A stretch of DNA of 64,000 nucleotides. Source: Cokeromyces recurvatus (lineage: Eukaryota; Mucoromycota; Mucoromycetes; Mucorales; Mucoraceae). Below the pieces are notes generated by a model. The model had not been told where the DNA came from and searched no databases. It worked only from the letters and a program-made list of their open reading frames with translations. The stretch is from the NCBI RefSeq assembly GCF_025118155.1, contig NW_026251424.1, forward strand, positions 62,001-126,000. The letters are read 5' to 3'. Positions 26,122 to 36,561 of this stretch are shown in pieces (position 1 is the first letter of the stretch; each line of letters starts with the position of its first letter). The position numbers and the translations under genes are program-made.

Positions 26122-26558
26122 ATGTTATAAAATGATCAAGTATCGTTTCCAGAGACTGGTATTATTATTATCGTTTACTTGTTGTACAATTATGGATAAC
26201 ATAGACACAAAACGTTCGATTCTCTACGTCCTATTAGATATTCACAAACAGAGTAAACTTACTTCACATTTTCAACAATCGATAGAAGAAGAAAAAAATG
26301 CTTAAATCTCAAAGGTTCAGCAACTAAGTAACTATTAAAAGAATGCATTGAATTATATTATAAGCTTACTTTCCCTGCTATAAGAAAATGATTGTGTAGT
26401 TATATAGATAAATATTATGACAAAAAAAAAGTTACCATTTATGCTGTCATATTTTGCATGTGAAAAATATGACATATATCATTCCCACAACCACTTTTAT
26501 TATTATTATTATTATTATATTATTATTATTTCCTACTTTATTTTATTTTTATTTATTA
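23872..26558. other. 2.7-kb gene-poor region with an A82 run
   Basis: AT-rich sequence without a supportable gene. It contains a T-run after CT repeats at 24941-24980, short ORFs near 24917-25231 (-) and 25395-25586 (+) with no recognisable domain, and an uninterrupted run of 82 adenines at 26039-26120, the longest homopolymer in the window. The last 100 bases are ATT repeats directly before the next start codon. Eroded transposon sequence is possible but could not be shown. Confidence 0.45.
26039..26120. repeat. 82-base poly(A) run
   Basis: An uninterrupted run of 82 adenines between gene-poor sequence and a membrane protein gene. It is the longest homopolymer in the window. It could be a retroinsertion tail, an expanded slippage tract or partly an assembly artefact. 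Confidence 0.8.
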
Positions 26559-27320
26559 ATGAGCACGAACAAGAAGGCAACTACAAACACATTGGACATG
26601 TCAGATGCCTCGATAATACCAGGAGGACAATCAAGTATTTTTGATTTAAATTCAAAGGAAGAAGATTCAGATTCCTTGGATGAATCACTCCCAATACCAT
26701 CACAAGAAGTTAAGAAATCATGGACATCACCACCACCACAACAACAACAACAACAGCAACTACCTTTCCCTATTCTTCCAGAACTTGACATTAGACCACC
26801 ATCTAATTGGGCCTTAATAAAGGGTCATACACGATACTTTTTAATAGCGACATTAAAATTCATATTCAGAGATAATAACCTGCCCTTGTTGATTAATATT
26901 GTTTATCATATTGTAGCTGCTAGAGCTCTACTAGCAAGACCATGGAAGACAGTAGTGCGTTACTTGACTATCCCACCTACACCTAATCACTCTAATGTAT
27001 TAAAACATCAAATCAATCAAACAACGTCCATTGCCATAGATGCATTTAGAACACAAGGCGTCTTTCATCTTGCTTTAGGAGTCCTGGGTATGTTAGCATT
27101 AAAGGATAGACGTCAGTCCTCTGAAAGATCGGCTTTATTCGTCTTAACATTGTCAGCCATTGGACAAAGCTGGACACATTTACAGGCCTACTGGAAATCC
27201 AATCAACAAGTATATACATTAAAGGCCCTTCAAGAAGTAGGTAGTTCCGATATTTTTATTGCATTCATAAGTTCAGTTGCTTTATTTAAAACAATCAGAA
27301 GGACAGGTCGATTGATTTAA
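26559..27320 (+). CDS. Unknown multi-pass membrane protein
   Basis: Single-exon ORF of about 253 residues. I chose the ATG at 26559 because the upstream in-frame extension is an ATT-repeat translation. The N-terminal ~80 residues are acidic, Ser-rich and contain a Pro-Pro-Gln run encoded by CAA/CAG codons. The rest has about four hydrophobic segments (around FLIATLKFIF, LLINIVYHIVAARALL, VFHLALGVLGMLAL and IFIAFISSVALF), with RPWKTVVRYLTIP and QSWTHLQAYWKS between them. I do not recognise the family. Composition and the intact frame argue that it is real. Confidence 0.65.
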   Translation: MSTNKKATTNTLDMSDASIIPGGQSSIFDLNSKEEDSDSLDESLPIPSQEVKKSWTSPPPQQQQQQQLPFPILPELDIRPPSNWALIKGHTRYFLIATLKFIFRDNNLPLLINIVYHIVAARALLARPWKTVVRYLTIPPTPNHSNVLKHQINQTTSIAIDAFRTQGVFHLALGVLGMLALKDRRQSSERSALFVLTLSAIGQSWTHLQAYWKSNQQVYTLKALQEVGSSDIFIAFISSVALFKTIRRTGRLI

Positions 27321-27412
27321 AATGATTTATAGTATAAAACATCCTATTTTTATGTATGTGTAAAAAGAGAGAATTTATAATTTATTTAAAAATAAAAGGA
27401 TATATAGCTTTA

Positions 27413-28055
27413 TCATCTTTCATTGCAAATAGAGTTTTCTTTATCAGATGCTATTTTCCTTACAATCCCAGTGGCTGGATCTACCTGCATCATTTTACAG
27501 ATTCTTACGGAATAAACTTGTGTTCCAATAACAGGAAATAATTGATATTTCAGGACGCCTCGAATTGTTAATTCATAAGGATATCGAATTAATGATGACC
27601 TATGATAATCATTATTAAGCCAAAAAAAATGACATGTATTCTTCTTTAATGCTTTAATACCATCTTTCATTTCCATCTATATCTCCTGCTTTTGTTTTAC
27701 CTGGATATTTAAGTTGAATTTGACTAGTTGCAATACTTTTTTTTGATGATGAGTTAAAATAAAAGAATGTCGAAGAAGGTTCGAATATAAGAGGAACTTC
27801 TAAGGTTTCAATAGTACCGAGGAATTCTACTAATATATTAATAAACAAAAGAAAGAAGGAAATATAAGCACACACACATGTATATATGTATATGTATATG
27901 TATATGCTTGCCTTGTTTTATATCATCGCTAGTAGTAGGTACATAATGACTTGTAGCGAATAGATCAATAGAACCATGTGATATTTGAACTTTAAATCCA
28001 TTTCTATTTCTATTTAATACAGATTATTGTAATGTACGAGTTTTTATTTAGTTGT

Positions 28056-28116
<61 letters not shown>

Positions 28117-29306
28117 TTGCTTGAACAAAAATATTTAAAAATAATTGTTTCTGAGTGCTTAGAACATTTCCAAAAGAAATCACTTCAATTGACCTTAGAG
28201 GGAAGATTAAAAACGTGAAATAGACAATGGTAAAAGTAACAAATAAGCTCAGAATAGTAATAATCCATCTATTATATATATATATATATATATATAAAGA
28301 TAGAGAAAGAGAGAGAAAGAGAAAGAAAGAGAATACAATTAATAATGTAATGATGATATATTGGGTTTCTTGTGATATATTTTAACTTGTTTCTATTCTT
28401 CCTTTTCTTTATAGTAGTTTTATTATAAAATAGTAAAGGTGAATGTTCATGATCGTCATCACTTGATTGAAATGGTTCTTGTCGCTGATAATGGAACTGA
28501 TTGGATATAGAACTTGTATTATTGTTATAAAAATAGCTATCATTTCTTGAAGGCAATAGCTCAGAAACAGTTGACCTTAATACAGGTCTTTTATAATATA
28601 TACTCTTATTTAACTTCTCTACAGATAGATAGATATAAATGAATTGTTATAGAAATAAGCTATACTATATTACCTAATGACATTGTCGAATCCTCTTTTA
28701 ATATTATTAAAGAAAATGATGGACTCTCATTTGTATTATAAACATATCCACAATCATATGAATCTATGAAAGAGATATTAATACAAGACAAATTCCCTCT
28801 CTCTCTCTCTCTCTTCATTCAACAATAATACCATCTATGTCTAATACAGCTTCATAAAGGTTCTTTGCAAAAAGCTCTGTGGGAGTTGAAATAGTTGTTG
28901 GATAATCCCTTCTTTTCTTTTTGGGATTATTTATGTATTTATAACATACATTGCTTTTCTTTATATCCTTACAATTAGATTTTAAAATAAGTATGGAGGA
29001 AGTCATTCGATTATTGCTTATACTTCAAACCTGCGATCTATGGCCACTACTATTATTCTTATTCTTGTTATTAAGACTGAAATAATCCCCTTCTGTCACA
29101 TTATTAAAAGTAACAGGTTCAATCGTTAATTTTGAATTTTTTTTGCTAGTAGCGAGCGTTATATTGTTCCCTGAAGTTGGAAATCGATACATATCAGAAC
29201 TACGAATCGAATAAAGCCTTGGCCTATTATTACAATTATTCTCTGTTGAAGGAATTGTATTAAAGATTCTATGATTATTATTAGACTTTGTAGCCGTGGT
29301 ATTCAT
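27413..29306 (-). CDS. Vac7/TMEM106-like single-pass membrane protein with LEA-2-type C-terminal domain
   Basis: At least seven exons. The N-terminal cytosolic part is Asn/Ser-rich and includes the block TPTELFAKNLYEAVLDIDG. A single TM helix (RWIITILSLFVTFTIVYFTFLIFP, 28270-28200) is followed by RSIEVISFGNVLSTQKQLFL, then a beta-rich domain with SIDLFATSHYVP and YPYELTIRGVLKYQL before the stop at 27413. This layout matches fungal Vac7 and animal TMEM106, vacuolar/lysosomal proteins. Vac7 supports PI(3,5)P2 synthesis by Fab1. One intron (27830-27911) begins with GC instead of GT, and another contains a T56 run (plus strand). Assignment is by architecture and short motifs. Confidence 0.62.
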
Positions 29307-29689
29307 TTAAAATATAGTAAAATTTGAAAGAAGAAAAAAGAAATAAAAGAGAATTTAGCATTTTATATATATATATATGTATATGCATATTTGTATAAAT
29401 GTATAAAAATAAAATTGATTCCAAGATAGTTTTCATGTGTATATGATGTTTATTAGTTCCTTTTTTTTTTTTTGTTTATTTGTAACAACAATTGTGTCAG
29501 CAGCATTTTATGTGAATAATTAAACTATTACTTGTAAAATGTAATAAATGTTTAAGATATAAATTGTATTAAAAAAATTGCCCAAGCTAATTCATCAATG
29601 AAAATAAGTAAAAAAAAGCTAAAAAACAAAAAAAAATACCCTCCTTTAGGATTAAAGATAGGAAAAAAAAAGTGGTATAGCGACAACAC
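29307..29689. other. Upstream region of Vac7-like gene
   Basis: AT-rich sequence between the Vac7-like start and a LINE remnant, presumably with the gene's promoter. TA repeats lie at 29363-29380. No other signal was seen. Confidence 0.4.
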
Positions 29690-30119
29690 ATTTGGTGAGG
29701 TGGAAGAGAGAGCAGCCAATCAAGGAATTGTTGACTAGGTCGTTGTAATAACAGTGAAGGAAGTTTTTTTTTTTAGGATGAAAAAAAAAAAAAAAAAAGA
29801 CAATCAAATTCGTGAAGTATTGTCCAAATATCTAATCAACAGACTAACTAAGGAAGGATATCATAATACATGCGCGTTTTTTATGTAGGAAGCTAATTCA
29901 ATGGAAATGAAAAAGGATCCTCAATAGTTTCAGGCATTTGAAGTCGATAATGATTTTTTTTTTTGGATACAGTAAATGGCATACTACTTTTGTCAAAAGC
30001 AGTGTAAGATGCTTAGGCCAATAGGTTAAATAGCGTCCAGGTAGTTATCTAGGACGCTCGGAAATTTATAGGTTATATTCAGTGCAAGCCATAGATAATT
30101 AAAAGATTAGATCTCTATT

Positions 30120-30152
<33 letters not shown>

Positions 30153-30510
30153 CAACAAGTTGAGTTCAATTTAAAATTGATGCCACTATTAAGATGAGTA
30201 AAACTCTTTTGTAAGAATACTTGACAAAGTTGCTTGAAAGTACAACAACCTCTGGTACTTACTATTGGAATATGTAATTGTTAAAGGAGACGCTTTATAT
30301 GTTTGTATTAATGTGGACTTCTGGGAGAAGTTTGAATATGCAGCAGTAGAAGTTGTAGTAAAAATATCTTCAGATAAATTTATTGAGCGAACGAGAAACT
30401 TTGCTTGTGGAATTGAAAGACAATTTACCATCGCTAGTTGTTGAGCAAGATGAAGCATTATTGTATTTAACAAGGATAGAGTTATCATGGATAGTATATG
30501 GTTCATATTT
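29690..30510 (-). mobile_element. Third decayed LINE fragment (copy C)
   Basis: Minus-strand translation gives SIPQAKFLVRSINLSED (about 30430-30380), which aligns with SIILQTKYLVQSMNLPVD of copy A. Nucleotides near 29820 (AGTATTGTCCAAAT) resemble the copy A segment near 18524. Homopolymers and indels have replaced much of the rest, including an A30 run at 30121-30150. It is a very old fragment of the same family; boundaries are approximate. Confidence 0.5.
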
Positions 30511-32289
30511 CGAGTAAGAACATGATCATGTAACTAATATGTATATAATTCATCTATCTTTAATATTGGTGACCATTTACTTTATGCTTAACTAATCACT
30601 GTTTCATAACATCGGGCATTTATTATTAATCATAACACAAGCATGCCTTACAAACTGAAATCAGATAGGACTGTATGCATAAAGTGTACAGCTAATAATT
30701 ATAATAACACTCCGTCACTCTTAACTCTGATATGCTTATGATAGAAGTAGATTATGTAATCCCTCATCTTATATACAACACACATTCAGGAATAAAATGT
30801 TGTTTTTACCAAAAGTAAAATGTCGTCGTACTACGTCTATCTGAAAAAAGAAAGAAAAAAAAAACGAAATTTTTAGCTTCTCTTAGTAATAAAAATAAAT
30901 AACTGAAGCGACACTTTTTCATTTTTTTCTTTTAACTCAAGTAGTAAGCTTTGTAGCCTAATGAATCGAATTTCTGCTTTGTTTCAAGTAAGTTAAGCGC
31001 TATCATTTGATGTAAGTTTCCAAAAGATTTGAAAATGAAAATAGGCGTATTAATATATAATGACTGCCAAGGTATATTTGTAATAGTAAAGAGGAAGACG
31101 ATAGAGTTGGATAGTATATAGTATAAATAACAAACTGTTAAAATCATACAAGAATCATCCTTTTTGTCTTTTACAGAATCTTTAATAATTTTATCTTTAG
31201 GAACAGTCTGCAATCATTCATCAGTCTATTAATTGCTTTGCTTACATAATTTTAGTTTTCTCCGTCCCTTATTTTATACAATAGCTAATATTTTAACTAA
31301 ATAGATAATATCCATTATTTAGCTACTAACAAGCTACTAGTTTAACGATGTTATCGTTTTGTTAACGTTGCTTTTATATTAATGCATATCACAAGTATCA
31401 ATCTGCAATCCTTATAAGCAGGACTTAAGCACTCTCCCACGTATTCATCAATAGAGTGAGAATCTGACAAACAGTCATAATATTATAAACCCCCTTTTTT
31501 TTCCTTTGACATGTATTTACACTATTTATCTAACCTTTGAACTAATTAATATACCCTAAAACTTCTTCAAGTCAATTTATAGGTTTGTGTCTGCTGAAAA
31601 TGTTATTTTGAGGAGTAACCACAGAGTTAGTTTTTTTTTTATTCAAATAGATGCTATTCGCTGGATGTATTATTCTACCACATTGTCTCTTCCTCCTCCT
31701 CCTCCCCCTAATTTTATGAACTGTGTGATACTATCTTTAATGCAGTTCATATGGTGTTCTACCTAACGTTTCTATCAAAAAGATGAGAGGCAAAGGATGA
31801 TACAATTTGGATAGATATAAATCAGTATACTGTTGTATAGTGCTTAATATCTTGATTTCTCGAGCACATGACTTGTCAGCTGATTTCAACAATGAGGGAC
31901 ATGTATCCTACATCATTTGGCTCCACAATAAAGAAGTGATTCAAATAAACCTGATATATTATTTATACTTTACAGAGCACGATTAGTTTTAACACTAGTT
32001 ATTGTTAGAATATTCAAGTATATAAATTCAATAAGATTAGGATTGTTCTATTCAATGAAATGAATTATATGTACACCAATGATGATGAATATTATTATGT
32101 AATAATATCTCATATGATAGTAATCATGTCAGCATTTGAATAACTGGTATTATTGTTATAGTTATAGTTAGAACACACAGTATGAATTCATACTTGCTTT
32201 TTAAATAATCGCGATAGTTCAGCACGACAAAAAAAAAAGATATGTCATATGTTGTATGAATGTAGACTAATATAATTTTTTATTACGCC
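30511..32289. other. Gene-poor region
   Basis: About 1.8 kb of AT-rich sequence. A minus-strand ORF at 30932-31213 has no recognisable domain. No gene, RNA or shared repeat is supported. Confidence 0.4.
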
Positions 32290-32478
32290 AGTTTTTGCTT
32301 ATCGTCAAGACCTCATTTTCTATTAATATCACATATCTTGTTGTAAATACACGTATGTATGAATAAACATATATATAAAACCCTAACCCTCTTTATTTTA
32401 TTTTATTCATATCAATATCATATCATTTACTCCCTTAACTTGCTTTGCTTGATACAATTATTTTGTATTATCAAGTCT
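32290..32478 (+). repeat. Dispersed repeat, copy 1, with TATA-like and CCCTAACCCT motifs
   Basis: This stretch shares an ordered set of motifs with 49608-49764: TTTTTGCT, GTCAAGA, CTATTAATATCA, a TATATAAA-like box, ACCCTAACCCTCTT, a T/C-rich tract, and a closing hairpin CTTGATACAA...TTGTATTATCAAG. The order and spacing suggest common descent. It could be a promoter-bearing end of a retroelement (solo LTR-like) or a duplicated promoter. No ORF follows on the plus strand. Confidence 0.5.
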
Positions 32479-32500
32479 AAAAAAAAAAAGAAAAGAGTCT

Positions 32501-33307
32501 TTATAACAATACTTTTAAACCAGTTGATGGGGACCAATGACGTACAGAAGTGACTTTAACTATGAGTAATGTAAAATTATCAAATGCTTCCTCAAGTAAA
32601 TCTTGAACTTGTTCATTTTTAAACCAGCCTGTCATTGGGTCAATATTTTTGATCTCTAGTTCCTTAACACCCTTTTGACTATAAACCATCTGTGCTCTCA
32701 TGGATGAACCTAATTCAATAAATTGACGTAACCTTTCTCCTTGCCAATCAAATGTATCATGATTCAACTGCTGCTTTATTAAAAATGATTGTAAAGCTAA
32801 GCTTTTGTTGCTCCTAGTAGCCACTTGTCCTTCCACTCTTGTATCCTCTTTCTTCAAATGCTGACCATCGAAGAAATGATTGTCTAGCTGGCTCTGATTA
32901 AAATTCTTTTTTATGATATCAATTGTACCACTTATACGAAACTGTTCCATTGTACCATTCATATACCTGTTTTTAAAAAAAAAAAAAAAAATCAATCATC
33001 ATGAATTTATACAACACGTTTTTTTTTTCTTTTAGCCTCTTTACCAGTTGAGTTCAATATAAGGATTTGCTTCAAGTTCCTTTATTTTATGTGATCCTTT
33101 GTTTGTAGTTATGACAAGTAAGTCGCTTTTCCATCCCGTTTCTTCTGTATGATGTTCACCAACGAATCCTCTTATAACCACCGTTCGTACCGCTGGCTTA
33201 TTATCAGTAGTGATGGTGGCTAAAGATGCATACGTTGCGGATGTTCCTACTCTTTTTATATTTTCTGCCAAGGACGCTTGTAAAAATTTTTTCCAAGAGG
33301 TTTGCAT
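32501..33307 (-). CDS. Pyridoxamine 5'-phosphate oxidase-like FMN-binding protein (Alr4036 type)
   Basis: Two exons separated by an intron at about 32968-33049 encode roughly 240 residues. The N-terminal exon holds the FMN-binding split barrel: SATYASLATITTDNKPAVRTVVIRG, then WKSDLLVITTNKGSHKIKEL and NPYIELNW. The second exon starts with YMNGTMEQFRISGTI and has RAQMVYSQKG. This is the pattern of the PNPOx-like Alr4036 family, including yeast YLR456W/YPR172W. True pyridoxamine phosphate oxidase activity is not established for this branch. The C-terminal strand with RHWSPSTGLKV fits the family's closing region. Confidence 0.83.
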
Positions 33308-35044
33308 ATTTCAAGGGAAAAAAAAAAAAAAGGCATAAATGTTATTTTTTTTTCTTTTTTAGAAAAACAACAACAACAACACAGAATAGCCTTCTTACAA
33401 GTCACAAAGAAGAATATTCTGTTACAACTATCATATTATATTACAACTTGGACCTTTGAACATTATTTTAAATCGTTATTATTATTATTATTATGGGAAT
33501 GAAAGACTTGTTATTATGATTGAAAGTATGTAACGTATGACAGAGAGTTCCTTTATTTTCTGTTTATGTGTGTATGTATGGTAAGTACATAAAAGAGAAT
33601 ACTGTTACAAACCATCTTTATTTTATAATAGCAAGAAATAGGCGTTATAAATCACACACACACACACACACAGTATATATATATATATATATGTATGTTT
33701 GTATGTTTGTATGTTTGTATGTATCTATAGAGGAGATAGTTAAACATTGTTGTGTATCTTTCGACATTTTTGGGAATGATTCGGCTATTAAAACAGAATC
33801 AAACTGTTTCATCGCTTAAGTTGCCAAAAATTTTGAAGCAAAAAGCGTAGCGTATATCGTCATAAAAAAAAAAGACAAGTTATAAGAACACACACATATA
33901 TATACAAATATATATATATATGTAAATAGTCATACAATTCATCTTTGAACAGCTACACTTGGTTATAAATTCACTGTCAATATGATAGATATAGTCCTGT
34001 ACTGACTGATAAATATAAAAGGAGACAAAAAAAAAAAAAGAAATTAGTTTTGCACTGGATAATGTGTCACATTTATTCGAGCCTTCTTTCTCTGTAGATA
34101 TTGTACAGATGGACAACGGATGTATTATTGTAATGACTTTATATTAATTGCATTGTGAATGGTGTCTGTGGTGAGATTAGATACCATTATTCACACTCTG
34201 AGTGTAGTTGAAGAGGTCAGCTGAGTTAGGATAGCAAACACTCTGAATTGGCAATTTCATCTTCAAATAATGAAAGGAAAAAAAAAAAAAAGATGGAAAA
34301 GAGTAATGTACCCTTCATAATTAAACAGGGATGAAATTTCCTGCTATCAAGTTTTTTTTTTTTTTTCATTTTTTTTTGTGAATATGAAACTTCTTAATAA
34401 TGCCAACGACGATACGATCAAACGATTTAAATACTAGAAATAATTCGTAGTTTTAACTTTAGTTTAAGAAACAGACATATCAACGAAGTCTTGTTTATTA
34501 TAATTTGTTAATATTCACTTGTCAATTTAACAAAAAAAGCTATCTATTACTGCAAAAAATAAATAAATAAATACGTGTATTAATCTGATCTCTGAAATTA
34601 CGCAAAAAAAAAGGGGGGATGGTTTCCTATTATTATATAACGCAAATTCCCTTTCAGCAAAGGAACTAAATATAATTGAACAACTGCGTATATGCAACGT
34701 ATTGTCTGTACCTGAAATTCTAAAATGAAATGTTATTTAAACGTATAAAGGAATAAAATGATATGCATGTATACGTGCATATATTCTTGACTGAAGTATT
34801 TTAATGTTTGTTTATCTATTTGTTTGTTTGTTTGTTTTGTTTTTTCTTCCTATTATTTCATGTAACATTGATTTAGTCTTGAAACATGTATAACATATTT
34901 AAATAAAAACACACACAAGTTTCTTATAAATGATAATATACGTGAAATACAAAATAAAAAAAAAATAGTATATTTTTTTATTATGTAATCAGATATAAAT
35001 AATGAAAAGACCTTCTTTCTTTCTCTCTTTCTTTCTTTCTTTTC
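33308..35044. other. Intergenic region with microsatellites
   Basis: Between the PNPOx-like start and the bZIP stop. It contains CA repeats at about 33653-33672 followed by TA and GTAT repeats to 33722, further TA repeats near 33896-33922, and several A/T runs. No gene or RNA is supported. Confidence 0.45.
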
Positions 35045-35644
35045 TTAATTAGGTGGATGAGAAGAGATTGGAGGTCTATGACGAGTCCTTAAAATAGATA
35101 CAAGATCATCCAATACTCTACCTTTTTCACCACGTATAATTTTATTACCTTGTTGATGCTGTTCTGTTGCTGTTGTTGTTGTTGTTGTTGGTGCTGTTGG
35201 TGCTGTTGTCATTGACGTAGTAGAAGTAGAAGTAGTAGTATTCATAACAGTAGAAGAAGAAGAAGAAGAAGAGTAATCAGTGGTATTATTTTTATTTAAT
35301 GTGTCATTATTTTCATCAAGAACATCATTGTATTCTAATTTTAGCAATTTTCTATTTCTTTCATTCTCTTCTTGAAGGTATTTAATTTTTCTCTTTAGTT
35401 GTTCGTTCTCTGCTTCTAATTGTTCCATACGTGCAGGCCAATCTGCCATGGCATTCACTCTTGCTTCCAAATCCTTTACGTAACGTTCCTTTCTTTGTCT
35501 GAAAGCTCTTTGAGCAGCTCGGTTCTGCTCAGCTCTTCTAGATTCTATCACTGATTTTTTTGTAGCAGGAGATGGGGAACGTGAACGATTGGTTATTCCT
35601 TCTTCTGTTTTCAGATGTGGAGTAATAGTATTTTGGCTTGACAT
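35045..35644 (-). CDS. bZIP transcription factor, Yap/Pap1 (fungal AP-1-like) type
   Basis: Single-exon protein of 199 residues. The N-terminal part has an SP-rich segment. The basic region RRAEQNRAAQRAFRQRKERY (about residues 36-55) has the N-x-A-A-Q-x-x-F-R signature of fungal AP-1 factors, followed by a leucine-zipper heptad (residues about 56-105, LEARV...MEQLEAENEQLKRKIKYL). The rest is a Ser/Thr low-complexity tail with a conserved-looking end (RVLDDLVSILRTRHRPP). No Cys-rich redox domains like those of Yap1/Pap1 are present, so oxidant sensing by that mechanism is unlikely. It is nuclear by family. Confidence 0.9.
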   Translation of the reverse strand: MSSQNTITPHLKTEEGITNRSRSPSPATKKSVIESRRAEQNRAAQRAFRQRKERYVKDLEARVNAMADWPARMEQLEAENEQLKRKIKYLQEENERNRKLLKLEYNDVLDENNDTLNKNNTTDYSSSSSSSTVMNTTTSTSTTSMTTAPTAPTTTTTTATEQHQQGNKIIRGEKGRVLDDLVSILRTRHRPPISSHPPN

Positions 35645-36466
35645 TTTTTATTTTTATTTTATTTTATTTACTTTCAGAACAAAAAGAAAGAAAAAAAAAT
35701 AAATAAATAAAAAAAAAAGGAGTAAAAAAAAAAAAATAAAAAAAAAAAAAAAAAAATAATAATAATAAAAAATAATAAAAAATAAAAAAAATAAAAATAA
35801 ATTAATCTTATTTCGCTACCAGTTCTCACGAAAAACAAATCTATAATTACGTAATAAATTTATAATTGTAATTTACAATTTCATGGTCCTTTCAAGTGGA
35901 CTTTTAAAAAAAAATTACGTAATACATAAATATGTATTTGTATTTACTACTGTTTTTTTTTAATTTGAGATTAAGACTATTGTCAAAAAAAAAAAAAAAA
36001 AAATTGGACGATGAAGATTTTATTTTTAGATGTCATAGAGACACTCTGGAATTATTCAGTAGACGTTTCTGCATTTCTTATTGGATAAATATCACTAGTG
36101 TCCAAATTGTCTTTGGTTTTACGGACGAGCCAAATCTTTTGTCTGTAAACAATACCTAAAGTAATATACAAAAAAAAAAAAAAAACTATTTGAATTAAAT
36201 GCTATAAGAATTGGTCTTTGCTTTCTTAAAAAAAAAATTGGCATCCCTTCTTGATATTCATGCTGACATGACGATACTTATATATCACATTTTTTTCAGT
36301 GACGTTAATGTCTTGCTGCAAGAGTGTGGAACTTCCTTTGCAAACAAGCACAATCTTATAAATACCATGTTCTGCGGCTTTAAGGTCCTTTTTTTTTCTA
36401 AAAAAAAAATAAAATAAAATAAAATAAAAAATAAATGAATGAATAAATAAATAAATTGATAAAATT

Positions 36467-36515
<49 letters not shown>

Positions 36516-36561
36516 CTTCTCAAATAAAAATACGCATACACAAATGCAAATTTAATTTATT
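35645..36561. other. Divergent intergenic region rich in A/T runs
   Basis: Between the divergent bZIP and SAC genes, so it should hold both promoters. It has long A and AAT runs at 35690-35800 and a T43 run at 36468-36510. The short ORFs here contain translated homopolymers and show no domain. Confidence 0.45.

Noticed and set aside
30932..31213. Minus-strand 93-codon ORF as possible LINE endonuclease part
   Set aside because: No endonuclease motif can be aligned; position alone is not enough.
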